Under the pieces are notes generated by a model. That model was not told the DNA's origin, did not search any database, and saw nothing but the letters and a program-made list of their open reading frames with translations. Shown piece by piece: positions 8,006-15,852 of a stretch of 35,808 nucleotides of DNA. The DNA lies in contig MEZD01000043.1 in the NCBI GenBank assembly GCA_001775955.1, positions 43,979 through 79,786 on the forward strand, in the 5' to 3' direction. A program made the position numbers and the translations under genes. The DNA is from Candidatus Bathyarchaeota archaeon RBG_13_38_9 (GTDB lineage: Archaea > Thermoproteota > Bathyarchaeia > 40CM-2-53-6 > RBG-13-38-9). Every line of letters starts with the position of its first letter. Positions within the stretch are counted from its first letter, which is position 1.

Positions 8006-9631
8006 TCAAGTAGCTTTTTTTAGAGTTTTTGAGACTATGTAGTTAGATCTAGGGAATGCCCAAAAAGAGAAAACTTTTAGATAGTTTATTCCAGCGGCTT
8101 GTCTTAGATTTTCCGAATTACCTTGTTCACTATATCCATGAATAAAAGATTCAGTCAATTGTTTCATTTTATCGCCATATGGGGTCGAATAATGTGCTGA
8201 AAAATATAGAAAAACTGCAATATCCCAAGCAAAATCTCCACCTTTCTTCGCCTGCTCCAAATCTAAAATGAAAACTTTACCTTCAGCATTTCTAATGAAG
8301 TTCTCAGGTTTACTATCTCCCAGTTGAATACCCAGCGTATGTACTTTTGCAATATTACGCCCAACATCTGATATACTTTCATAAAGACTCTGTTCATGTC
8401 TTTTTTTACTTACAATTTTTTTAATAATATCAACAACTGAAATACCATCAACATATTTCTCAATCAAAATTCTATCAGAAATGCTAATGTGAAATATCTC
8501 TGGTACATTCACAAAGTTTTTTTGTAACAAATGATTTATTCCAAATTCATTTGTTAATCTGGCTTTACCGGAAACAAAAAATGATTTTGTCCCAAGCGCT
8601 ACTAAATTCAGAGTAAACCATTTGAAGCCGTGCCAGTCAGTAAATTTTTTTGCAACAAGCTTCTCTCCATTTGCATGAACAAGATATACTTCATTAAGAA
8701 CACCTCCTAGAGGATTAATGAGTATTCGAGAATCTGGCCTAATTTTCACTATTATCTCTCTAATGTCTCCTCTTGCATCAATAGGTATCAATCCGGTCTT
8801 TGTTTTTAACGATAAATAGATTCTTGGATCTTCCATTTTAGGGCTCTTTGTAGTTAGGACAAATTCGCGTTTGAATTTCGATGCTAGTTCTCTTGATATT
8901 AGTTCAGGTGATACTAATCCTACTCTACCATGCATCAGATATGACGACAAAGCCTTCCTGCTGATTTCGACAACATTTACCACTTTATCTGCAGTGCTTC
9001 GTGAGATGATGTCATCAATGAAATCTTCACCTATGGATATTCCTAAAGACTCGTGGTGTAGGATTCCATCATTTACCAATTGTTCAATTGCACCGTCATA
9101 TCCTGACATAACTTTCTCTATGTTTTTTTTCCGCAAATCACTCCTAAACGTATTTAGATAGCTGTACCTTATTGGCGGGAATGTTTTGGATAATCTCGAT
9201 ATATATGATACTGCAAAATAGTTGGGATCTATAATTATTCCTCTTGATGCTTCACCATATTGTTGAATTATATATTCAATATCTCGTTTAATCACTTCTT
9301 TTTTTAATTCCACTTCCTTTTGTTTTAGATATTCTAAACCCTTCAGGCCAAGATATGGGAAAAGCATTCTACCAGCAACAAAACCACCAAGAGCGCCTTT
9401 TTTTACGTCTAGAATAAAGAGTTCTTCATCAATTGCTAATATTGAAGCCTGATCGCCATTAAATTTCTCAAGATGATATCTGGCACCACCAGGATAATGA
9501 CATATCGCCATACAATCATACAGACTATTCTCTCTCGCGTAACCTGCGACTCTTGATCCGTAGATTAGAGACGCCACAGGATCATATTCTTCAGCAAGTC
9601 CACCTATTAACTCGAGTAGAGAGTTATCCAT
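8006..9631 (-). CDS. Degenerate nucleotidyltransferase-like domain fused to RIO/Bud32-like kinase
   Basis: A 541-residue protein with two recognisable ends. Residues 15-45 carry a nucleotidyltransferase-like GS-x12-D segment: G25-S26 are present and D39 fits the second metal Asp, but the first Asp position is L37. The domain is probably inactive or binding-only. The middle (about 150-280) is helical with a winged-helix flavour. From about 300 a small atypical protein kinase follows: glycine loop LGGVLNEVYLV, K328/K329 (VAKKF), a conserved Glu in RLTNEFGINHLL, the hinge LIEKYVDG, the catalytic GDSKPEN with D439 and N444, and metal Asp D457 in ILDLEQ. All kinase residues needed for catalysis are there. 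This resembles Bud32/RIO, which act on translation factors and the KEOPS complex, but the substrate is unknown. Confidence 0.72.
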   Translation of the reverse strand: MDNSLLELIGGLAEEYDPVASLIYGSRVAGYARENSLYDCMAICHYPGGARYHLEKFNGDQASILAIDEELFILDVKKGALGGFVAGRMLFPYLGLKGLEYLKQKEVELKKEVIKRDIEYIIQQYGEASRGIIIDPNYFAVSYISRLSKTFPPIRYSYLNTFRSDLRKKNIEKVMSGYDGAIEQLVNDGILHHESLGISIGEDFIDDIISRSTADKVVNVVEISRKALSSYLMHGRVGLVSPELISRELASKFKREFVLTTKSPKMEDPRIYLSLKTKTGLIPIDARGDIREIIVKIRPDSRILINPLGGVLNEVYLVHANGEKLVAKKFTDWHGFKWFTLNLVALGTKSFFVSGKARLTNEFGINHLLQKNFVNVPEIFHISISDRILIEKYVDGISVVDIIKKIVSKKRHEQSLYESISDVGRNIAKVHTLGIQLGDSKPENFIRNAEGKVFILDLEQAKKGGDFAWDIAVFLYFSAHYSTPYGDKMKQLTESFIHGYSEQGNSENLRQAAGINYLKVFSFWAFPRSNYIVSKTLKKAT

Positions 9632-10015
9632 TATCTTTCTATACCTTAAACTGAGCCTATTTATTGTGGTTTAACCGTATTTATGAGGTCCCGCAATATC
9701 AAAAATTACCATAACATCGACTAGTTCTTGACCATTAACAAAACAATCAGTGTTCTCAACTTGGATTTTTTAAAAATATGACCACAATTCAACAATTTTG
9801 AAGTTAAAAACGGCATATTGTCACAATTACCAAGTTTTTCCAAATGTATAACACATTTTCGTTTTTGGATCCTGAATTCCTTTTAACAATGGAAACATAA
9901 GTGAAAATCATCCCAATCAAGAAGATTAAATATCAAGACATAATTAACACCATCTTGAATATTTAGAAAAAAACTGTTTTCAACACATGGTGAAGATTTC
10001 GTCAGGTAAGGATCC
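9632..10015. other. 384-base intergenic region, divergent promoters
   Basis: No plausible gene on either strand. The DNA is AT-rich and separates the kinase gene (minus) from the secreted thioredoxin-like gene (plus). On the minus strand aataaatag near 9658-9666 is a possible TATA element for the kinase. On the plus side the weak stretch gattaaatatc (9923-9933) could serve the thioredoxin-like gene, with aggtaagg before the ATG as ribosome site. A 6-base pair of arms, CACCAT (9948-9953) and ATGGTG (9987-9992), could fold in the leader. Nothing else stands out. Confidence 0.5.
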
Positions 10016-10894
10016 ATGTCAACTTTATTCTCCGTAAAATCATCATACAATCTTAGAATTCAAACTGTAGGAATATTACTAATTCTATTAATCTCAACAC
10101 TAACTTATTCTACTTTAATTTCTAAAGCGAATTCACAATCACCAACGCACTCAGTTTTTGTAGAAATCTTTACAAGCACATGGTGTGACCCATGTCAAAC
10201 AGAGCAATTATTAATTAAAAAAACATTTACGAACGATAGTCATATCGCCCATTTCCTTGTGTATCATCTCCAAGATGTTTGGAGCACAACGGCTTCGGTC
10301 GATAGAGCAAATCAACTAGACTTTCATTTTGTTCCATCACATGCATATGACGGAGGATACTCTAGAACAAGTGGTTCAATTATTAATTCTTCTGAAATAG
10401 AATCACTTACTTACAAAAGTGTTCACTTAATTGAATTAACAGTAACAAAAGTTATTAACGTAAATTTATTGACTACTCAGATTTCGGTAGCTGAAAGAAA
10501 CGGTTATTCTTTTAGTGGAGATGTAGCTGTTTATGCAGTCGAAGACAAGATTTTCCATAATGGAACAGAATGGAATTCTATCTATAGAGATCAAATATTC
10601 AGACAGGGAATTTTTCTAAAACCTAATTCATATGAAGTCCTTTCAGGAAATTGGTCAATACCAGAAGAGAGTATACCAGAAAATATTGAGATTATTGCGG
10701 TCGCATTCGATAAGACTTTAACTGGCAAATATGGACCTTACGCAGTTCAATCTGCTTGTAGCAAGGATAGTGAACTTGCCATTCCTGAATTTGGGACTCT
10801 ATTCCCAATCATTGCAGCATCCACCATGCTAATCACATTTCTAACATTGAAGAGAATTAATTTGAGAAAAAATGGTATTGACTCTAACATCTAA
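10016..10894 (+). CDS. Secreted thioredoxin-fold protein with PEFG-type sorting tail
   Basis: A 292-residue exported protein. A hydrophobic signal sequence (about 18-40) precedes a thioredoxin-like domain with W56-C57-D-P-C60, the redox CxxC of disulfide oxidoreductases, in the strand/loop context VFVEIFTSTWCDPC. A beta-rich part follows to about residue 245. The tail reads IPEFG at 256-260, then a hydrophobic helix and a basic end (LKRINLRKN). That three-part layout is the PEF/PEFG-CTERM sorting signal of archaea, where an archaeosortase cleaves and anchors the protein at the cell surface. Role: an envelope thiol-disulfide enzyme or thiol-dependent folding factor (inference). No archaeosortase gene is visible in this window. 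It is followed 26 bases later by a GT-C gene. Confidence 0.8.
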   Translation: MSTLFSVKSSYNLRIQTVGILLILLISTLTYSTLISKANSQSPTHSVFVEIFTSTWCDPCQTEQLLIKKTFTNDSHIAHFLVYHLQDVWSTTASVDRANQLDFHFVPSHAYDGGYSRTSGSIINSSEIESLTYKSVHLIELTVTKVINVNLLTTQISVAERNGYSFSGDVAVYAVEDKIFHNGTEWNSIYRDQIFRQGIFLKPNSYEVLSGNWSIPEESIPENIEIIAVAFDKTLTGKYGPYAVQSACSKDSELAIPEFGTLFPIIAASTMLITFLTLKRINLRKNGIDSNI

Positions 10895-10920
10895 ATGGTC
10901 AACGGGAAGAATACGCGCAG

Positions 10921-13053
10921 ATGAATAAAAAGATCATCGCGAAAGATACTATCCCATTATTAATCGCATTTATAATAGGAATTTTAATTGTCATCCCGCG
11001 TTTATTGCCAGGGATTCCTCAAGGTGTTGATTCTGCCAGTCACCTGAGCAAGATTCTCTTTATGTTCAAATGGTATAATAGACTCGGTTACATTCCTTCT
11101 TGGTTTCCAGATTGGTATTGTGGAACACCTTTTCTCCTATTATATTCACCTTTAAGTTATTTTCTCACATTCGCAATCGCTAATATTGGAAAAGATGCAG
11201 TAAGCGCTTACAAGTTCATAGACACCATTTTTTTTCTTGTAACTCCCATTACGGTATATCTACTGGGTCGAGAACTTAGATTAAGTATTAGAGAGGCTTC
11301 TTGGAGTGCATTAATTTTTGGATTGACTCCAACAGTTATTGGAAATTATATTTTTTATGATAGATTCCCAAACATCATTGCTTTGCCAATCATATGCTTA
11401 TTACTAGTTACTTTCATTCGCATGTTATCTAAGAAATCAATGATATGGTTCGTCTATTCAATTTTACTTCTCGGGACAGTTATTCTCACTCATCATCTCT
11501 CAGCATTAATAACATTCTTTATCTTATTATTGGCGTTTTTGTCACTTACACCTTCATTTACTGAGTTCAAATTAAATTTACTCAAATTTTTAGGTGTAAT
11601 TTTTGGCGGAATTGCATTGACAAGTTTTTGGTTAATCAATTTCATTCAAGCTTCTTCTCAAATCTCAGATAACCCATTTTATAATAGGACGATGGAATTC
11701 CCCTTCATCAAATTATCCTATGCTTTGTATGATTATCTAATTCTAGAACAAGGAATAATTCATTTTATCTTGGCGATTAGCGCCATTTTCCTTTGGGTTT
11801 CCAAAGATTTTAAAAAATCAGCAATTGTTTTCGCCCTTGTTTTGCTATTCTTAGGCATGTCATTTTTTGAAATTGGATATCAAACTTATCTTAATATCCA
11901 AATGATTGGACAAGCGCTTGTAATAATCGCACTTATTTTCATGGCAGGTTTAGTAATATTTAGGACTCGAAGAAGTGAATACAATCATTTTACTTTCTTT
12001 CTTGTATTATGGTTTGTATCTTTCTTCTGGCTTGGTCTGGGATATTATGCAATTCCTATTGTGAAGATTCCTTTATTGCAAGCCATTTGGAGAAGCCTTG
12101 ATGTATACAGATTCTGGCTATTCCTCAGTCTGCCGATCGCCTTTCTTACTGGTACATTAATCGAAGAAGTTATCTGCAGAATGCGGAGAAACATGAAATT
12201 GTTAATGTTGACAGTTATTCTTCTATTGCTTTTTACTGGTGGAATAGTCAAATCTGTTTATTTACTAAATCAAGACGTTAATCCCCATCTACCTTATACA
12301 GTTCAAAATTCCGACATTCCAATAGAATTACTGGAATATCTACGATTGCAGAATGATTATGGAAGGATTCTGTCTGTCAGATGCCCTATGTGGATATACA
12401 TGATCCCTAGTTATACTGGAAAAAATATTATAGACGGGTGGTATCCTCAAGAAAAACTTATTCTTAGTTTGCTTGAAATAAATGACTATCGGATTAATGA
12501 TTTGGAAACAACAGAAAACAGGGTAGAGGAATGGAAAAAACTCATTGATAAAAATCAAGAGCTTGGGATACATTGGGTAATTGTAGGGAATTCTAATAAA
12601 ACTTTGATTCGAGATCTTACAAATTCGACATTCAAACAAGATGCTTTTATCACTCATGAAGGAGGAAATCTGACTATTTTAAAAAATACCGTCCCCAACT
12701 CTTTTGTTCAATTAATTACTGAAACGGGTAATGTTGATTATGAATTTGACAGGTCTAGTCCAGAAAAAATAAACATTGAGATCATAGATAAATTTTCAAA
12801 CGTTAAAATTTTTGTGAGAGAAGCTTACTACATAGGCTGGATTGCAACAGTCGATAATGATACAACCAGCGTTATGTCTACTTCCAAGGGTTTCGTACTT
12901 ATTACCACAGAACCAAGCCCCGCTCAGGTTACTTTGGAATATACTAAATCCGACAATCCATACATCTGGCTATCTTTGCTAATGATTGGCTTAATCATTC
13001 TACTTTTAATATACTCAAGAAAATGTACAAATAACTTGATGGAAATAATATGA
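10921..13053 (+). CDS. GT-C-type membrane glycosyltransferase (PTPS-related family)
   Basis: A 710-residue polytopic protein with about 12 helices, then an extracytoplasmic domain (about 455-680), then one last helix and a basic tail. The first loop has the acidic motif QGVDSASHLSKI with Asp37, which matches the first-loop Asp/His arrangement of GT-C enzymes and the family called 6-pyruvoyl-tetrahydropterin-synthase-related membrane proteins. Such enzymes transfer sugars from polyprenyl-phosphate donors on the outer face of the membrane. The ATG overlaps nothing upstream, but the stop overlaps the next gene by 4 bases (ATGA), so they are translationally coupled. The sugar and acceptor are unknown. 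Confidence 0.72.
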   Translation: MNKKIIAKDTIPLLIAFIIGILIVIPRLLPGIPQGVDSASHLSKILFMFKWYNRLGYIPSWFPDWYCGTPFLLLYSPLSYFLTFAIANIGKDAVSAYKFIDTIFFLVTPITVYLLGRELRLSIREASWSALIFGLTPTVIGNYIFYDRFPNIIALPIICLLLVTFIRMLSKKSMIWFVYSILLLGTVILTHHLSALITFFILLLAFLSLTPSFTEFKLNLLKFLGVIFGGIALTSFWLINFIQASSQISDNPFYNRTMEFPFIKLSYALYDYLILEQGIIHFILAISAIFLWVSKDFKKSAIVFALVLLFLGMSFFEIGYQTYLNIQMIGQALVIIALIFMAGLVIFRTRRSEYNHFTFFLVLWFVSFFWLGLGYYAIPIVKIPLLQAIWRSLDVYRFWLFLSLPIAFLTGTLIEEVICRMRRNMKLLMLTVILLLLFTGGIVKSVYLLNQDVNPHLPYTVQNSDIPIELLEYLRLQNDYGRILSVRCPMWIYMIPSYTGKNIIDGWYPQEKLILSLLEINDYRINDLETTENRVEEWKKLIDKNQELGIHWVIVGNSNKTLIRDLTNSTFKQDAFITHEGGNLTILKNTVPNSFVQLITETGNVDYEFDRSSPEKINIEIIDKFSNVKIFVREAYYIGWIATVDNDTTSVMSTSKGFVLITTEPSPAQVTLEYTKSDNPYIWLSLLMIGLIILLLIYSRKCTNNLMEII

Positions 13054-14306
13054 AAACAAACGAACAGTCTGAACCAGTGGATTTGAAGAGATACGAACAT
13101 TTTACTCTTCGCATATTCTATCTTTTTACTGCGGGATTTCTGTTTTATGAGAGTTTTCAAAATTGGCTAAGAGGCAAAATAGAAACTCACCCTGAGGTCG
13201 TTGTACTTTGTGTAATAGGTTATTCGCTAGCACTATTCCTTATGACAGCTTCATTGTCTTCTATCAAAATTTTACAAAAATTTAAGATCATACCTCTAAT
13301 AGCACTATTATTAATCATGTCGTCTAGCATCTATGTGATAGCAGAGATTCAATACACTGGAGTCTATAGAACAGACTCAATGGCTTTCACACACTATGCA
13401 TCACAACTATGGCTTTTCCCCTCTTGGAATCCTTATGGTCACGATCTTCAGATAGCTTTGGAAATGTTTACTGTAGATGTAGATTATGTTACATTGAAAC
13501 CAGATGGAGATCTGGTTACGAACCTGAACTATCCAGCGCTTCACTTACTATTTTTCACACCTTTTGCATATTTTGGATTGCAGGATATGAGATGGGTCAC
13601 ATTCATTTTTGCAATAGCGATAATTTTAATTCTCTATTGTAAATCACCCTCCGAAATTAGACCTTTAGTTCTAATTCCTTTCTTTGCCGGGGTTGATCTG
13701 GCGATAAATTTCACAGCAGGGTGCCTAAACGATTTTCTATGGGTACTTCCGCTTATTATTACTGCATTTTATATTGGCAATCCACTAATTGCAGGATTAT
13801 CATTTGGATTAGCAAGTGCAGTTAAACAACAACCATGGATCCTTTTTCCATTTCTATTAATATATATTTGGAGATCTGGAGAATATGCTGGAAAGAAAAA
13901 GACAAAATCAATTCTCATGTTTACCACCTCAACAATAGTTGGTTTCTTACTACCCAACATTATTTTCATCTTAAAAGATCCTAAATCATGGTTATCTGAT
14001 GTCACAACTCCTTTTTCCGGTCAATTGATTGTAATAAGCCAGGGACTATCTACAATAACTCAATCTGGATATGTGCCTCTTTCAAACAATTTCTATTTCT
14101 TTTTTGCAGTGTCAATTTTTTTCCTTCTTTTAATATATTACAATCTATACTTTGAAGATCTAAAATATGCGATTTGGGCCTTTCCAGCATTGATATTATG
14201 GTTTTCACCTCGCGGACTCCAGAATTACTTTATTTATCTAATCCCAATATGCCTCGTTGCAATCGTGACATGGTATAAAGCATCATTTGGGCGTGACCTA
14301 AAATGA
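13050..14306 (+). CDS. GT87/DUF2029-like membrane mannosyltransferase family protein
   Basis: A 418-residue polytopic membrane protein with about 10 helices. A long external loop carries the acidic TDSMAFTHYASQLWLFPSWNPYG segment. The AVKQQPW motif (SAVKQQPWILFPFLL) is typical of GT87-like polyprenol-phosphate-mannose-dependent glycosyltransferases, where K..P precedes the next helix. Some members lengthen cell-surface glycans or glycolipids. It starts inside the end of the preceding gene (4-base ATGA overlap) and its own stop overlaps the next start the same way. The three are thus one tightly coupled operon. The substrate is not determinable here. Confidence 0.68.
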   Translation: MKTNEQSEPVDLKRYEHFTLRIFYLFTAGFLFYESFQNWLRGKIETHPEVVVLCVIGYSLALFLMTASLSSIKILQKFKIIPLIALLLIMSSSIYVIAEIQYTGVYRTDSMAFTHYASQLWLFPSWNPYGHDLQIALEMFTVDVDYVTLKPDGDLVTNLNYPALHLLFFTPFAYFGLQDMRWVTFIFAIAIILILYCKSPSEIRPLVLIPFFAGVDLAINFTAGCLNDFLWVLPLIITAFYIGNPLIAGLSFGLASAVKQQPWILFPFLLIYIWRSGEYAGKKKTKSILMFTTSTIVGFLLPNIIFILKDPKSWLSDVTTPFSGQLIVISQGLSTITQSGYVPLSNNFYFFFAVSIFFLLLIYYNLYFEDLKYAIWAFPALILWFSPRGLQNYFIYLIPICLVAIVTWYKASFGRDLK

Positions 14307-15013
14307 ATACAGTGAACCGCCGACGTTTGACATATATCACTTTGATTTTATTCATACTGATAATCGGAATATCGTTTTTTCAAAATCTTGGTAAATCTCA
14401 AGATTTTCCTCTTATTCTTAATCCAAAATTCAAATACTTTACAAAAGATCCACAGACTGGAATGCAAAGGCCGTTCTTATGGGAAGCCACATACACATTA
14501 GGCCCAAATGATTCAGGTTTTCTTAGACGTGATATTGTGGCAGATAATGAGTGTTTGGGCCTTCATTTATACCAAGATGGCGCTAATGATACATACGCTT
14601 GGGCCAATATTCATGTCAAACAGGCGATAAGAGGATCAGATGTATCAAAACTTCTAAGATCAGATGTTTCATTCTGGATTTACCCAACTTTTAGCTTTGT
14701 TCACGATATAAATTCAAAAGAGCCTTGGAATATTTTTGGTTTAGAGGTAAACGATGGTGCCCACATAATATGGTTCATCTTTTCAGATTCTGCTGAACAA
14801 ACGTACCAATTACGAAATCACAGAATAGTTCATACAAATTTGCCACTCAATCAGTGGTCATATGTCAAACTTGATATAGCCAAAGAGTACGCCAAGGCTG
14901 GTTGGGAAGAACCTTCTGATCTGTCATTTATCCTTATATGTGGAGCTACAAAAATGACTCCTGGAACCTATGCTGGGTATTTCCGTGAAATTGATGTATA
15001 TGCCGGACAATAA
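14303..15013 (+). CDS. Membrane-anchored beta-sandwich surface protein
   Basis: A 236-residue protein with one N-terminal hydrophobic helix (about 11-28), probably a signal anchor, and a long beta-rich extracytoplasmic domain. Aromatic/acidic strands such as VSFWIYPTF and WSYVKLDIA suggest a jelly-roll, carbohydrate-binding or concanavalin-like domain. No catalytic residues are recognised. It overlaps the upstream glycosyltransferase by 4 bases, so it is probably made with it; a glycan acceptor or a glycan-binding partner is plausible. I do not recognise a named family. Confidence 0.55.
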   Translation: MNTVNRRRLTYITLILFILIIGISFFQNLGKSQDFPLILNPKFKYFTKDPQTGMQRPFLWEATYTLGPNDSGFLRRDIVADNECLGLHLYQDGANDTYAWANIHVKQAIRGSDVSKLLRSDVSFWIYPTFSFVHDINSKEPWNIFGLEVNDGAHIIWFIFSDSAEQTYQLRNHRIVHTNLPLNQWSYVKLDIAKEYAKAGWEEPSDLSFILICGATKMTPGTYAGYFREIDVYAGQ

Positions 15014-15096
15014 GGTTATTGACATCAATTATAAGCACAAACATGGTTTGAAGTTATGACATTATAATTAATTCATTAAAATTGTAGGAAATCAAG

Positions 15097-15786
15097 ATGT
15101 TTGGTCGCATCAAAAATAAATTCTCCTATAAGAAAGAACTTTTTTCTGACTTGTGGCATGTAGCAGTTGTCTTGGTAGTCTGTTCAATAATTTTGGCCTT
15201 TACTCCTGCACCAGCATATTTGGTATTCATTGGAGGGGCCATCATGATATCAATATTCATTCTTCCAAGGATTAGAAGTATAACCAACCAAATTTATTCC
15301 CTTTTATCGTGGATATTCGGAACCACTGCTGTTCTAGTGCTAGTGCTCTACGCTGTAAGAACAACTTTCCCCTACATAGTTGGGGATAATCTCGTATTGG
15401 TACAGGTTGAAGTTGTCCCCGGCATATTTATGAAGCCTATAACCATTTTCATGTTTTCTTTCTTCCTATGGTTTATATTTGGATTGTATACGCCATCATC
15501 TATAAGCCGCTTCGAACAGATGCTCCCAGAGGTTCGAAGACTTCTATATTCATTTGCTTGGTTCGGGGTATTGGCTAGTGGCTTTGAAATAATATATCAC
15601 ATAGTGGTTTGGACGGCAGCATTATCCGTGCAGGGTCTACAAAATCCCGATATTATAGTTAATCCCTGGCCTTTGCGAAGTATGACTCCAATAAATATTG
15701 TTTTTGCAACAAAGCTAGTATTTCTAATATTTGTAATATGCTGTTTTATGATAGACTATATCAAAATGATAGATTCTAAAGGGTAG
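15097..15786 (+). CDS. Polytopic membrane protein, about six helices
   Basis: A 229-residue hydrophobic protein with helices near 19-37, 42-58, 66-85, 110-128, 145-170 and 198-222. A short soluble N-terminus is basic (RIKNKFSYKKE). I checked for an archaeosortase (Cys-Arg-His triad), because a PEFG-tailed protein lies nearby. The cysteines here sit in helix 1 and the last helix without the expected Arg/His arrangement, so I do not call it one. A weak AGG-type ribosome site precedes the ATG. Family unknown; its position 66 bases before the membrane KaiC gene suggests a membrane partner of that protein (inference). Confidence 0.5.
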   Translation: MFGRIKNKFSYKKELFSDLWHVAVVLVVCSIILAFTPAPAYLVFIGGAIMISIFILPRIRSITNQIYSLLSWIFGTTAVLVLVLYAVRTTFPYIVGDNLVLVQVEVVPGIFMKPITIFMFSFFLWFIFGLYTPSSISRFEQMLPEVRRLLYSFAWFGVLASGFEIIYHIVVWTAALSVQGLQNPDIIVNPWPLRSMTPINIVFATKLVFLIFVICCFMIDYIKMIDSKG

Positions 15787-15801
15787 CCTTTAATCAGTAC
15801 T

Positions 15802-15809
15802 CTTTAAAT
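15802..15809 (+). promoter_or_regulatory. TATA-like element before membrane KaiC gene
   Basis: ctttaaat 44-51 bases upstream of the TTG predicts a start near 15832. It is embedded in a small hairpin-like dyad (CTCTT 15800-15804/AAGAG 15811-15815). Pattern-based. Confidence 0.4.
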
Positions 15810-15852
15810 CAAGAGAGATGATAGGCGAAAGTCTCGATAAGGTCGTTGAATA

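Noticed and set aside
8006-9631. Active nucleotidyltransferase call for the N-terminal domain
   Set aside because: The first metal-binding Asp is Leu37, so catalysis is unlikely.
15097-15786. Possible archaeosortase because of the nearby PEFG tail
   Set aside because: The expected Cys-Arg-His arrangement is not present; the cysteines are in other helices.
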